DNA of 64,000 bases from Solibacillus sp. FSL R7-0682 (GCF_038005985.1 NZ_JBBOUI010000001.1:2004001-2068000), one strand, 5' to 3'; counted from the first letter of the stretch, positions 1 through 8,993 are shown. Notes: generated by a model not told the origin, from the sequence alone. Program-made: numbers and translations.

Positions 1-216
1 TCAACTGTAGCAAAATATCAAAGTCGTGAAATGGCTCCGATAGCAAAGGATACGTTTAACTATTTGGCAGAGGAAACAACAGAGGGCTTTGAGAAAATTG
101 CTCAAGCGATACATACAGGGAAAAGTACTATTATCCAGGCGAGAAGTTGTGATCATTGCCAACATCTAAATCCAATGAACGCAAATTTTTGTAATGAATG
201 TGGGAAAAATTTATAA
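1..216 (+). CDS. C-terminal part of a zinc-ribbon protein (5' end outside window)
   Basis: The reading frame is open from the first base, so the gene begins before the window; an internal ATG at 31 need not be the start. The end carries a double-cysteine zinc ribbon: CxxC (CDHC), ten residues with NPMNANF, then CxxC (CNEC) followed by GKNL. Such C-terminal ribbons occur on many small Bacillus membrane-associated or cytosolic proteins and say little about function. The upstream 50 residues are helical and charged (AEETTEGFEKIAQAI). A weak terminator follows. Function not assigned. Confidence 0.7.
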   Translation, partial: STVAKYQSREMAPIAKDTFNYLAEETTEGFEKIAQAIHTGKSTIIQARSCDHCQHLNPMNANFCNECGKNL

Positions 217-220
217 CTGT

Positions 221-260
221 AAAAACCATGACGCATTAAAATTGGCGAAATGGTTTTTTT
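221..260 (+). terminator. Terminator after zinc-ribbon gene
   Basis: AAAAACCAT at 221-229 pairs with ATGGTTTTT at 250-258, and a T-run follows. The stem is short and the loop long, so this is a modest candidate. The rest of 261-480 shows no coding signal. Confidence 0.45.
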
Positions 261-496
261 AATTTTTAAAATACAGTCATGAATAGGGAATTTGCAAATA
301 TGACAAGAAAGTATGAAGGAAATATAGGAGCGTAATGGGAATAAAGTAAAGATGAGGGATGAAAGGTCTTCAAGCAATTAATCATTCTTGAAATCATAGT
401 AATTATTGATATAAATAATATTTGGAAAAAGCAATTAGCTTTTAAAGAAGTATAGCTATAGCCATCTGAAATAATCCTATTTAAGGAGATGTTTGC

Positions 497-1144
497 GTGA
501 AAAAACAATATTTTTTTAGTTTATTATTTGTAAGTTTCGTATTGGCGAGCTGTGGAAAAGACACGACTATACAAGATGCTGGTGAAAGCAAAATGAATGA
601 AAATAGTAAATCGACTGCAACGATGGCAACTACTTCAAATAGTACACTTCATTCATATGACAACGAGCATGGAGCGTTTGAAGTTTTTTATACAAAAGAT
701 AATTTAGGCTTAGTTGAAACGAATGAGGACTATGGATTAGAGGTGTCTTCCATTGAATATGGCGAATTTTCTGTAGCGGACACATTTGATTACTATCCAG
801 ATCTTGAAAATGACGACGGTAAAATAGGGTATGTGAAGGTGAAAATCGAGATGAATTTACCTGAAAATATAGACCCTTCACAGTTCTTTTACCCAGATCA
901 AACGACATTAACGATTACAGAGGAATTTCAACCAGCATCATCAGATAATAATTTTGCGGACCCAGTATCTATAGAATTGGGAGAGATAACTGGAAATGAA
1001 GGGTATTTGTTTTATTTGTTATCACCAGCTGAAACAAAAGCGCTTAAAGAAGCAAAATCCGTTACTTTAACAACGATGGCCCCATTCACTTCTAAAAATA
1101 TGGACATTAAAGAAGGGTACCATTTTAAAGTAACACTCGACTAA
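497..1144 (+). CDS. Putative lipoprotein of unknown function
   Basis: The product has a lipoprotein signal: MKKQ, a hydrophobic run FFSLLFVSFV and the lipobox LASC with Cys19, so it should be lipidated and held on the outer face of the membrane. The mature part begins with a low-complexity Ser/Thr/Asn linker (about residues 25-50). It continues as a roughly 160-residue beta-rich, acidic domain with EYGEFSVADTFDYYPD, which recalls the extracellular DUF5067-like folds of Firmicutes lipoproteins, but I cannot assign it firmly. The start is GTG at 497 behind AAGGAG (483-488). The next gene follows 33 bases later on the same strand and may be cotranscribed. Confidence 0.8.
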   Translation: MKKQYFFSLLFVSFVLASCGKDTTIQDAGESKMNENSKSTATMATTSNSTLHSYDNEHGAFEVFYTKDNLGLVETNEDYGLEVSSIEYGEFSVADTFDYYPDLENDDGKIGYVKVKIEMNLPENIDPSQFFYPDQTTLTITEEFQPASSDNNFADPVSIELGEITGNEGYLFYLLSPAETKALKEAKSVTLTTMAPFTSKNMDIKEGYHFKVTLD

Positions 1145-1177
1145 ATGTTCTAACGGGCTGAAAATAGGAGTATGCAA

Positions 1178-1687
1178 ATGCAACGATTAATAGATCAAAC
1201 GTTAAAAGCACTTCAAACAAGGTTAGCTGAAAATAAAAACATGATTCAAGTTCAAGTAGAAGGTGGGGATGTATTTAACGCTACATGCACATTTCATCCA
1301 CCTGCAACAGAAAATGAGATTCTGGATTTTGAACGACAGACAGGCTATCGTTTACCAGCTGATTATAAAAATTTTTTAAAAATTTCAAATGGCTGTCGTT
1401 TATTTGATCATGTAACATATGGTGGAGAAATACAGTTATATAGTTTGCAGGAATTAATCGATTATAATCAAGTATACGATGCATTCGAGGGATGCTTTAC
1501 GATTGCATCTGTATATCAAGATCACATTGTGATTAATAGTAAACATGTATTGCAAAACAAGCAGTATTATTTGTATTGGAAAGGCAGTATTGAGTCATTC
1601 GAGGATGCTAGACCATTATCAATTAATTTTGAAACGTGGTTAGATCGTATAATCGTATGCCAAGGGACAAAATTTTGGTTGTGGTAA
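1178..1687 (+). CDS. SMI1/KNR4 (SUKH) family protein
   Basis: The pattern ATENEILDFERQTGYRLPADYK followed by FLKISNGCRLF is the N-terminal signature of the SMI1/KNR4 (SUKH) superfamily. In bacteria these proteins are often immunity proteins to polymorphic toxins or solitary cytosolic adaptors. At about 169 residues the length fits a single SUKH domain. ATG codons lie at 1172 and 1178; AGGAG (1166-1170) is too close to the first, so 1178 is preferred. No toxin gene lies next to it; its neighbours are a lipoprotein upstream and an AraC pseudogene downstream on the other strand. An orphan immunity role is possible but unsupported here. Confidence 0.75.
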   Translation: MQRLIDQTLKALQTRLAENKNMIQVQVEGGDVFNATCTFHPPATENEILDFERQTGYRLPADYKNFLKISNGCRLFDHVTYGGEIQLYSLQELIDYNQVYDAFEGCFTIASVYQDHIVINSKHVLQNKQYYLYWKGSIESFEDARPLSINFETWLDRIIVCQGTKFWLW

Positions 1688-1722
1688 AATAGTGTAAGAA
1701 AATATACTATTCCAACCAATAT

Positions 1723-1750
1723 GCCTGCTCAATTAGTATGATGAGCAGGC
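1723..1750 (+). terminator. GC-rich hairpin after SUKH gene
   Basis: GCCTGCTCA (1723-1731) and TGAGCAGGC (1742-1750) form a perfect 9-bp stem 36 bases after the stop codon. No long T-run follows, so it is either a weak terminator or an mRNA 3' stabiliser. The remaining bases up to 1977 hold no supported gene. Confidence 0.5.
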
Positions 1751-1977
1751 GAATTCGTTTGCAAAAATGCAAGTATACACGATTAACCATTTATTATTTT
1801 TACATAATTTTTTTCATCCGATTTGTAAGTAGTTTTGTTTCGGAAAAAAATAACATATACCTCAGGATATTATTTGTCCGATTTTCTCTAATTTACATTC
1901 AATTCCATTCCATTTTGTACAAATTCGTAACAAAGTATAAATTGAGATGAAAATATTGATTACAATATCTAGTAACA

Positions 1978-2864
1978 TCATAATTCATCAAAACCCAAGT
2001 TGATTGGCTCTAAAGGTAAGTCATCGGGTGAGCTTGCCATATTTGTTGATGGAACAGTTCGATCAACTTCTTCAAATTTTACACCGTCAATCCATATTTC
2101 ACCTGAGCCTACAAGTAGTATTCCAAAATGAATTGAAGTACTTTCCTCTGGTACATCTAAGACAATTGAATAATAGTTCCAATCGGTAGTACCATGGATT
2201 GAACGATTTTCCATATTATCGAATTGTACAAGGTCACCATTTCTTTTATCAATACGGCACCAAGCTCCACATTTCAGGCCTCTTTAGTTTTAATAAAGCA
2301 GGACATTTTTAACCGTTTGCCTACCCAATTTTTTGCGGAGAATACTTGCATCATTGTCCCAAATTGCCCTTCCTCAGCAGGACGGGTAGATCCAAGGTAA
2401 CCTGATTTTGAGCCAGTATGGAATACCTCATTGTCCGTTTTCATTGTGTATGCTGATGGATTTGTACCACTTAAAAACCATCCCTTTACATCATTTGTTG
2501 TCGTCATTTCTTGTTCCTCCCTTTGCTGTAATAAGCGCATTAGATTGCGATATTTACCAGGTGGCATATTATATAGTTCTTTAAAAGCTCTTGAAAATGC
2601 CTCCTGTGATTGAAAAAGGCATTCGAATGAGATTTCCAAGATACTTAACTCTGAATGGAGCAATAGAAGGGCCGATATTGCAAGACGTCTTTTCCGAATA
2701 TACGCTCCAATAGTCAAACCGGTTTCCTTTTTAAATTGACGTGTTAAGTAAAATTTAGAATAGCCAATTTTTCTTGCGTAGTTTTCAAGCTGCCATTGTT
2801 CTAATAAGTTAGCTTCTAATGTTTCAATGATATTTTGAATAATTTGACTATACATAGTGCTCAC
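1978..2864 (-). pseudogene. AraC-family regulator, frameshifted
   Basis: The intact N-terminal part (from ATG 2864) is an AraC/XylS double helix-turn-helix: EQWQLENYARKIGYSKFYLTRQFKKET, then the second helix pair ending MPPGKYRN, residues about 10-110. It is followed by a C-terminal carbohydrate-binding-like domain beginning about residue 120. The frame ends at KTKEA-stop near 2274. The continuation is found in another frame without interruption: GLKCGAWCRIDKRNGDLVQF then DNMENRSIHGTTDWNYYSIV, and on to the stop at 1978. That is one gene of about 290 codons broken by a one-base shift at roughly 2275-2285. The DNA-binding part is complete, so a truncated regulator could still be made. Confidence 0.8.
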
Positions 2865-2936
2865 CTCAAAACTAAGTATATGGAATAAACATGAAATTTT
2901 TTTGATAATTATTGCTATATTAAGTTGGAACTTGCT

Positions 2937-3824
2937 TTAAAGAAACAATTCTATATTTTTAACAAATACAGCTGTCCCAGAGATGGAAACCTGTAATTGT
3001 TGACTTTGTTCTTCTAAATGTACATAAACTAGGCCATCTTTGTTTATTTCATGTCCTTGTTCTACTTTGAATGTAGTAGGGAGTGGCACAGATGGATGAA
3101 CATATTGTTTATAGTAGGCACCCATCACGCCGGAACCTGTACCTGTGACGGCATCTTCAACTGTCCCAGAATAAGGAGAGGAAAAATGTCTTGCATGCAT
3201 ATCATTGTCTACATCTCTAACTTCAAAACAAATCGGATGAACTGATGACTTCGGCATGTCGAGTAATATTTCAGGGAATTGTTCTGTTTTCGGCTTCATT
3301 TTTTGGAAGCTAGATAACTGTTTGATCGGAACAATTAGCGTCCATGTGCCTGTACTTCCATAAACAATTGGAAGGGAGTGATCAATTTCATCTAGAGAAA
3401 GTCCAATTGCTGCTGCTAAGTGTTGTACAGATCCTGTAAATTCAATGAATTGTGGCTTTGCATGTTGCATGTGAATTCGAATTTCTCCCGAACTATGTTG
3501 AACTTTAATTGGTAAAACACCAACAAGCGTTTCAATCGTAATGCAACTATTTTGTAGAAGGCATTCTTGTTGCAAGGCAAAAACAGCTCCCATTGTCGCA
3601 TGACCACATAAATTCATTTCGTGACCGGGAGTAAAATAGCGGATTCGAAAGTCAGCCACCTCGGATGGCAGTATGAATGCGGTTTCGTTAAAGCCGATTT
3701 TTTTAGCAATTTGCTGCATTTCTTGTTCAGAAAAGTCCTTCCCATTCAACACAACCCCTGCAGGATTTCCTCTATCAGGAATTGAACTAAATGCATCAAT
3801 ATGTAATACTTTCACATTTTTCAT
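2937..3824 (-). CDS. PhzF-family isomerase/epimerase
   Basis: The 295-residue product matches the PhzF superfamily, cofactor-independent isomerases with two similar hotdog-like domains. Visible signatures are HIDAFSSIPDRGNPAGVVL at the N-terminus, IGFNETAF containing the conserved catalytic-type Glu (about residue 47), FTPGHEMNLCGHATMGA (about residues 64-80) and the late DAVTGTGSGVMGAYY. PhzF itself isomerises an intermediate of phenazine synthesis; no other phenazine genes occur here, so the substrate is unknown. The ATG at 3824 is preceded by GGAGGG. The gene stands alone; the upstream AraC remnant lies downstream of it on the same strand. Confidence 0.85.
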   Translation of the reverse strand: MKNVKVLHIDAFSSIPDRGNPAGVVLNGKDFSEQEMQQIAKKIGFNETAFILPSEVADFRIRYFTPGHEMNLCGHATMGAVFALQQECLLQNSCITIETLVGVLPIKVQHSSGEIRIHMQHAKPQFIEFTGSVQHLAAAIGLSLDEIDHSLPIVYGSTGTWTLIVPIKQLSSFQKMKPKTEQFPEILLDMPKSSVHPICFEVRDVDNDMHARHFSSPYSGTVEDAVTGTGSGVMGAYYKQYVHPSVPLPTTFKVEQGHEINKDGLVYVHLEEQSQQLQVSISGTAVFVKNIELFL

Positions 3825-4000
3825 AATATCCCTCCAAACATAGTGTAACTAATAGTATTATATTGTTTGAATATTCTTGCATCAAAGCTTTTCTGAAATC
3901 TAGAATGGAAAAAGAGGAGGAGTATGATGCTTGAGCCCCTTCATTATTGAGTACACCTATAAAGAAGAGCCCACTAAAGTATAATGTGTCCCACAAAAGA

Positions 4001-4035
4001 AAAAAGCCACCATTTTTTAGAATGATGACTTTTTT
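4001..4035 (-). terminator. Terminator-like hairpin downstream of hssS
   Basis: AAAAAGCCACCATT and AATGATGACTTTTT pair through G-U wobbles, with T-runs on both sides. It lies about 60 bases past the hssS stop, and also ahead of the phzF-like gene on the same strand, separating the two units. Confidence 0.55.
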
Positions 4036-4093
4036 GATCTAGTTTAATGGGTTTTAGGAAATCCCATAAAAAATTCATTGGTTAATGTTTTTC

Positions 4094-5467
4094 TTAAATG
4101 TTTTTTGGTAATGTTACAGATACGGTAGTCCCCACACCTAGTTCACTTGTAATATTAATTGTCCCATTATGCAGTGTTAATACACGCCTTACGATAGATA
4201 AGCCTAATCCAGTGCCTTCAATCGTTCGTGTACGTGAGGAGTCTGCACGATAAAAGCGTTCGAAAATTTGCTGCTGTTCGTGTTCACTAATACCAATGCC
4301 ACTATCTTCAAATGTAATAGTAATACTTTCAGGCTGCTCAATAAGTTCAATATCAATTGTCCCATACTCATTTGTATATTTAACGGCATTAGATAGTAAA
4401 TTATCCCATACTGCATTTAGCAATTCTGCATCGGCAAAGATTTGTACTTCAGGAAGAGAGTAGCTAAGCATCAAATCCTTCTGACGAATTTGCCATTCAT
4501 AATGCAGAACAAGCTTTTTGATTTGTTCACTTACAGAAAATAACTGTGGCTGTAAAGGTAAGTCTTGCTGGTCGAGTGTTGTCAGCTGCAATAGTTGATT
4601 GGTCATAGTCGACAATCGTGCAATTTCATGATGAATTGTATCAATATACTGTTGATTAATCGGATGATCTTTTTCGATTAATGTAACATAGCCTTTAATA
4701 TTAGAGAGTGGTGATTGGATATCATGCGAAATATTTGCGATGAATTCTTTACGCTTTTCTTCGATTTGTGATAGCCTTTTTGTCATTTGCATAAAGCTTT
4801 GAGATAACCGTCCAAGTTCATCAAGTCGTTTATCGTCAAGTTGAATATCATACTGTCCTTTTGCAATAGAAGTGGTAGCTTCCGTTAGCTTTGTAATAGG
4901 TTTAACAATTAATTTCGTTGAAAATAATACAAGCAAGATGCTAAGGACAATCATAAACACTAACAATGTAGCAAATAAAAAGTGCATTTCATTAAATAAC
5001 ATCTTTATATTTGGTCTAACAAATAATGCGTACGTTTCACCATTATATTGAATTGGAACACCAATCGAGTTTGTTAGCTCATTTGCAAAAAAACCTGTCA
5101 CAAAGGTTTGGTGAGGGAAGTGTAGTATCCCATGATAAATCGTGCCATTTAACACTTGTTGGATCGTATCTTCTTCAAGAGAAGTGTCACGAAATGGCTC
5201 TTGAAATGTAGTAGGCTGTAAACTCTGATCAAACAACATAATATGATAACCGAGTGACGCTGAATGCTGTAAATACTCCTCTAATTCAAGCTCTGGGTGG
5301 GTCTCAATATAATTTACCAATTCGACAGCAAGTGAGGTTGTCTTTTCATCATTTTGTGGCTTTAAATACTGTTGATAATAAATATTGGATAGAAAGAAAG
5401 AGACAATACTACTAAATATCATAATGACAATCGTAGTGATGACAAATTTCGCATATAGTGTTTTCAT
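4094..5467 (-). CDS. hssS: HssS-like heme-responsive sensor histidine kinase
   Basis: A 457-residue membrane kinase. The order of parts is TM1 (about 8-30), an extracellular sensor loop of about 130 residues, TM2 (about 163-186), HAMP, HisKA with phospho-acceptor His248 in NISHDIQSPLSN, and HATPase with N, G1 (DSGIGISEHE) and G2 (GTGLGLSIVRR) boxes. The N-terminus and sensor loop resemble Staphylococcus aureus HssS as I recall it: MKTLYAKF-type start, EPFRDTSLE, LNGTIYHGI, FVTGFFAN, FVRPNI. In that system heme stress triggers phosphorylation of HssR. The gene overlaps hssR by 4 bases with its ribosome site GAGGAAA inside hssR. Assignment rests on remembered homology and the adjacent hrtBA-like genes. 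Confidence 0.85.
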   Translation of the reverse strand: MKTLYAKFVITTIVIMIFSSIVSFFLSNIYYQQYLKPQNDEKTTSLAVELVNYIETHPELELEEYLQHSASLGYHIMLFDQSLQPTTFQEPFRDTSLEEDTIQQVLNGTIYHGILHFPHQTFVTGFFANELTNSIGVPIQYNGETYALFVRPNIKMLFNEMHFLFATLLVFMIVLSILLVLFSTKLIVKPITKLTEATTSIAKGQYDIQLDDKRLDELGRLSQSFMQMTKRLSQIEEKRKEFIANISHDIQSPLSNIKGYVTLIEKDHPINQQYIDTIHHEIARLSTMTNQLLQLTTLDQQDLPLQPQLFSVSEQIKKLVLHYEWQIRQKDLMLSYSLPEVQIFADAELLNAVWDNLLSNAVKYTNEYGTIDIELIEQPESITITFEDSGIGISEHEQQQIFERFYRADSSRTRTIEGTGLGLSIVRRVLTLHNGTINITSELGVGTTVSVTLPKNI

Positions 5468-6141
5468 TGTGTTTCCTCAATGGAGTAACCAATACCGCGA
5501 ACTGTTTTAATTTGTATACTCGGTGCTAGTTTGATTAGTCGAGCACGTAATCGTTTAATATGTACATCGACTGTCCGCTCGTCACCACAATAATCAATAC
5601 CCCAGACTTCCTCAATTATTTGCTCCCGTGTGAGCACCTGTGTCGCATGCTTGACTAAGTAAGCTAAAAGCTCAAATTCTTTTAATGGCAATATTAATGT
5701 TCGATCATTTACTTTAATTTCGTAACTTTTAGTTAAAATCGTAAGTGGACCTAAATGTAGTGTAGCTGTAGGGCTAGGTGCTTCGTAACGACGAAGAAGC
5801 GCCTCTACACGAAACTGCAATTCCTTTGGATCTACAGGCTTAACAACATAATCATCCGTACCTGCAATATACCCCTTTTCCTTATCTTCAAGTTGTCCCT
5901 TCGCCGTTAATAAAATGACTGGAAGATTATAGTTGTTGCGAATCGTCCTTGTGAGTTCATAGCCGTCTAAATAGGGCATCATGACATCAATTATCGCAAG
6001 GGTGATTGCATGTTCCTGCAACTGCTGAAGTGCGGCCATACCATCTCTTGCCGTAATAACACGGTAGCCTAATTGGGAAAAATAGATGGCAATAACATCG
6101 CGTACATGTGGGTCATCATCTACAACTAAAAGGGTAGTCAT
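5464..6141 (-). CDS. hssR: HssR-like OmpR-family response regulator
   Basis: A 225-residue OmpR-type regulator. The receiver domain has the acidic pocket VVDDDP (Asp8-10), phospho-acceptor Asp52 in IIDVMMPYLDG, Thr79 in LLTAKG and Lys101 in VVKPVDP. The winged helix at about 125-222 has LPLKEFELLAYLVKH, LTREQIIEEVWG and DERTVDVHIKRLRARL, closely matching HssR. The expected role is to activate the heme efflux pump hrtBA directly upstream. ATG 6141 follows AAGGAG with 9-base spacing. A stem-loop (6168-6197) separates it from the ATPase gene, so it may have lower expression or its own promoter. Confidence 0.88.
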   Translation of the reverse strand: MTTLLVVDDDPHVRDVIAIYFSQLGYRVITARDGMAALQQLQEHAITLAIIDVMMPYLDGYELTRTIRNNYNLPVILLTAKGQLEDKEKGYIAGTDDYVVKPVDPKELQFRVEALLRRYEAPSPTATLHLGPLTILTKSYEIKVNDRTLILPLKEFELLAYLVKHATQVLTREQIIEEVWGIDYCGDERTVDVHIKRLRARLIKLAPSIQIKTVRGIGYSIEETQ

Positions 6142-6167
6142 CGTAAAAAAACTCCTTTCATCTATTT

Positions 6168-6197
6168 AAAATAGCCCAGCATAAGCTGCGCTATTTT
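6168..6197. terminator. Intergenic hairpin between hrtA-like and hssR
   Basis: AAAATAGCCCAGC (6168-6180), a 4-base loop and GCTGCGCTATTTT (6185-6197) pair with one mismatch. In the direction of the operon the stem is followed only by a short T/A stretch, so partial termination or mRNA processing between the pump and the two-component genes is more likely than full termination. Confidence 0.5.
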
Positions 6198-6233
6198 AAA
6201 AAAATATTGATTTCACAATTTTAGGGGAGCTGT

Positions 6234-6911
6234 TTATGAAAGAGATTCCTCCAAAATTTTGCCATCTCGCATGTGTACTGTTCTATCTACATACCGTAGC
6301 ATTTCTTCATCGTGTGTGACAAGTAAAGTTGTTAAATTTAAGGACTTCGTTAAATTTTGAAGAAGCATCATGACTTCACTTGAACGTTTGGAATCAAGAC
6401 TTGCTGTTGGTTCATCTGCAAATAATATTTTTGGTTCATGAATGATGGCACGAGCAATCGCAATTCGTTGTTTTTCACCACCAGAAAGTGAAGAGGGATA
6501 CGCAGTTTTTCGATGTGCCATCCCAACTAGTTCAAGCACACGATTAATATCCATTTTATTTTTTTTCTTATTTGCAACGTCTAACATTAATAATAGCTGT
6601 TCTTCTACTGTAAGAAACGGTACTAAATGTGCAAACTGAAAGACGAAACCAAATTGCTCTGCACGCATTTGGCGAAGCTCTTCTTGTGACAGTGTTGTTA
6701 AATCTTCATTATTGAAATAAATATGCCCTTCTGATGCAGATTGTAATCCTGCAGCAATGGTTAATAAAGTACTTTTCCCTGAGCCAGAAGCCCCAACAAG
6801 TGCTGTGATTTCACCTTTCTGAAGCGTCAGGTCAATGCCTTTCAAGATCGTTTCATCTGTTTCGCCAATAGGGAATGATTTTTCAAGCTGTTGTATAGTA
6901 AAGAAACTCAT
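6234..6911 (-). CDS. hrtA: HrtA-like ABC transporter ATPase (heme efflux)
   Basis: The ATPase has Walker A GASGSGKST (40-48), Q-loop FVFQFAHLVPF, signature LSGGEKQR, Walker B ILFADEP and H-loop VTHDEE. It is of the MacB/LolD-like class that pairs with FtsX-type permeases, and resembles HrtA, which powers export of excess heme. The frame extends 28 codons further upstream, but those overlap the permease gene. ATG 6911 lies 1 base after the permease stop behind AAGGAGAG, so it is chosen. This spacing implies translational coupling to the permease. Confidence 0.85.
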   Translation of the reverse strand: MSFFTIQQLEKSFPIGETDETILKGIDLTLQKGEITALVGASGSGKSTLLTIAAGLQSASEGHIYFNNEDLTTLSQEELRQMRAEQFGFVFQFAHLVPFLTVEEQLLLMLDVANKKKNKMDINRVLELVGMAHRKTAYPSSLSGGEKQRIAIARAIIHEPKILFADEPTASLDSKRSSEVMMLLQNLTKSLNLTTLLVTHDEEMLRYVDRTVHMRDGKILEESLS

Positions 6912-6912
6912 A

Positions 6913-7944
6913 TTATATCTCTCCTTGCTGTATTGCTTGTAGAGGTTGAATTTTTTTAATTTGAAGTCCTGAGACTGTTGCTCCGATAAAGCCAATAACT
7001 AAAAATACACCAGCAAATAATAATGTCGTATTTAGTGTTAAATAGAAGGGCATCCCTTGTGGAGCAACGTTTTGAAATAACTGACTTAACACAAGAGAAA
7101 TGCTTAAAGCGATTGCTGAAATAAGAAGCATTTGCGTCCACATCATGACAAATAATGTACTTGTTTTTACACCAATAGCTTTTAAAATTCCATACAGACC
7201 AATTTTTTGCACGTTCATCATATAGAAGAAAATTGCAAATAACATACCACTAATCACAACTAAAAACCAAATAATCATATTAAGTGAAAGCTGTTCAGCA
7301 GAATAACTAGGAATCGTATTTAAAAAATCTTTGTTCGAATAGGCAGTTAAACCATCCATTGTTTTTACCTCTTCATCTGCTAAATACAGTAGTTGTAAAT
7401 CAGTTGTACGGTACATTTCTGTGAAATCCTCTTGTTGAATAAAGGCTACAGCTGCGTGATTAAATTTTGTTTGTTCGGAGAAACCAACGATTTCCCACTG
7501 ACCACTAAATTGATTACTCGTTAAAATATCACCAATTTTATATCCTTCTTCTTTTAAAGAAATATCTACAATCATCTCACCTGCTGCGACCTTAGGAAAG
7601 ATATCTGATTCGGTTGTTGTTACAAAGGCGACGCTCTGTTGCTTTCCTTCAGCGTTGTGGAACATACCCATTTGAATTGAAAGGGCAGTAGCATCTGGAT
7701 ACTTTTTAAGAAGCTCCTGTTGCTGTGTATTTGATATTCTCGATAAGGCGTAGTTATCTTCTGCCTCGGTTGTCATATAAAACTGTCCATCTGGTAGCTC
7801 TTTAATTAGTGCTGCATTATCTTGAGATAATCCATTTGCTAATCCTGCAATCATAAATGTCAGTAAGCTAATTAAAAGGACGATTAGTCCAAAGATGAAG
7901 AACTTGCTTTTATTTTTTTTCATCTCTTTCCATGCTAATTTCAT
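6913..7944 (-). CDS. hrtB: HrtB-like FtsX-domain permease (heme efflux)
   Basis: The 343-residue permease has one N-terminal TM (about 14-36), a large extracytoplasmic domain (about 37-225) and three C-terminal TMs with the FtsX core. Segments such as SYSAEQLSLNMIIWFLVV, NVQKIGLYGILKAIGVKT and MPFYLT are close to S. aureus HrtB in my recollection. It would form the membrane half of the heme exporter with the ATPase encoded just downstream. ATG 7944 follows AAGGAGG. The predicted HssR direct repeat lies 46 bases upstream. In S. aureus hrtAB and hssRS are divergent; here all four genes run in one direction, permease first. Confidence 0.85.
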   Translation of the reverse strand: MKLAWKEMKKNKSKFFIFGLIVLLISLLTFMIAGLANGLSQDNAALIKELPDGQFYMTTEAEDNYALSRISNTQQQELLKKYPDATALSIQMGMFHNAEGKQQSVAFVTTTESDIFPKVAAGEMIVDISLKEEGYKIGDILTSNQFSGQWEIVGFSEQTKFNHAAVAFIQQEDFTEMYRTTDLQLLYLADEEVKTMDGLTAYSNKDFLNTIPSYSAEQLSLNMIIWFLVVISGMLFAIFFYMMNVQKIGLYGILKAIGVKTSTLFVMMWTQMLLISAIALSISLVLSQLFQNVAPQGMPFYLTLNTTLLFAGVFLVIGFIGATVSGLQIKKIQPLQAIQQGEI

Positions 7945-7989
7945 GAAGTAGCCTCCTTGCTGTGTTGATGTTGTTAAGTATATCGATTC

Positions 7990-8009
7990 ATTGTGAACGG
8001 ACGATGAAC
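7990..8009 (-). promoter_or_regulatory. Predicted HssR direct repeat upstream of hrtB
   Basis: On the minus strand GTTCATCGT, CC, GTTCACAAT form a 9-2-9 direct repeat with an 11-base period. The published S. aureus HssR site is a direct repeat of GTTCATATT with the same 2-base gap. A TATACT element that could serve as the -10 lies 9 bases downstream of the repeat, so bound HssR would overlap the -35 region. A match by eye, not a computed motif score. Confidence 0.7.
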
Positions 8010-8163
8010 GAGTATTATAAATAAGAATCGTTCGTTAATGTGAGATTTGAACTAGAAGTATAGTTGTTGGATAGCCTCAAGAAAATGTATACTAATTTAT
8101 AAGCTTTCAATTATTGTAAAGAACTTTTCAGGAGAAAAATTGAATTATAAGGTGGTGTTCTTT

Positions 8164-8790
8164 ATGAGCATAGTTTTTATACATGGACTTGGACAAAACT
8201 CATCAAGTTGGGCGCAAACGCTTTCGTATTTACGAGAACAACAACAAATTGAATGCCCTGATTTATCCATTTTACTTCGTGGAAAAGAAGCTACATATGT
8301 GAATCTGTATAAGAGCTTCGTTGATTTTTGTGATTCTATTGATGAACCACTCGATCTTTGTGGCTTATCACTTGGGGGGATTTTGGCGTTAAATTATGCG
8401 ATTGATTATCCACATAAGGTAAAGTCAATCGCATTAATAGGTATTCAGTATGAAATGCCGAAACTACTATTGAAATTTCAAAATAAAATATTCAAGTTTC
8501 TACCAAATTCTACTTTTGAGGAAATCGGTTTAAAAAAAAGCGATTTCATACAGCTGACAAATTCAATGTTAAACTTACATTTTACTGATCAATTAATGGC
8601 TATTTCCTGTAAAGCGTTGATTGTTTGCGGCGAAAAGGACTATGTAAATAAGAAAGCTTCAAAAAAAATAGCGGAACTCATTCCAGCAGCTGTACTTCAG
8701 CTTATCCCGAGGGCAGGTCATGAAGTGAATGTGCAAGCACCGAAAGCATTAGCGGAAATACTTGAGGAATTTTTAAGAACAAGAGGATGA
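8164..8790 (+). CDS. Alpha/beta hydrolase
   Basis: A 208-residue single-domain alpha/beta hydrolase. The oxyanion segment FIHGLGQNSSSW is at the N-terminus, the nucleophile is Ser69 in GLSLGG, the acid is likely the Asp in CGEKDYVN (about 161), and the base is the His in AGHEVN (about 187). These small esterase-like proteins are often annotated as carboxylesterases; the substrate is unknown. ATG 8164 has AAGGTGGTG six bases ahead; a TTG at 8140 with its own AGGAG is an alternative that would add eight residues. It stands alone, divergent from hrtB. Confidence 0.8.
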   Translation: MSIVFIHGLGQNSSSWAQTLSYLREQQQIECPDLSILLRGKEATYVNLYKSFVDFCDSIDEPLDLCGLSLGGILALNYAIDYPHKVKSIALIGIQYEMPKLLLKFQNKIFKFLPNSTFEEIGLKKSDFIQLTNSMLNLHFTDQLMAISCKALIVCGEKDYVNKKASKKIAELIPAAVLQLIPRAGHEVNVQAPKALAEILEEFLRTRG

Positions 8791-8822
8791 TTGAATCCTT
8801 TTCAAACTAATTACAATTATTA

Positions 8823-8967
8823 GAACTTACGATAAGAGACTGCTTTTTCAGTAGGGGAATTGTATTTAAAGTAGTGGGAACAGCACGAAAGTTAAAAACC
8901 AAGGATATTACTATTAATGACTTGAAAAAGCAATTTCTCATAAAGAAAAATTGCCGCGTGTAATTTT
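8823..8967 (+). other. Possible coding remnant without a start codon
   Basis: One frame reads without stops for about 47 codons, including FFSRGIVFKVVGTARKLKTK then DITINDLKKQFLIKKNCRV, and ends with TAA. Amino-acid composition is protein-like, but there is no start codon or ribosome site. It may be the tail of a lost gene. No family recognised. Confidence 0.2.
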
Positions 8968-8993
8968 ATTTAAGAGGTTATAATTGAAAAATA

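Noticed and set aside
1738-1950. 70-codon open frame on the plus strand
   Set aside because: AT-driven composition, no ribosome site, and its start overlaps the hairpin after the SUKH gene.
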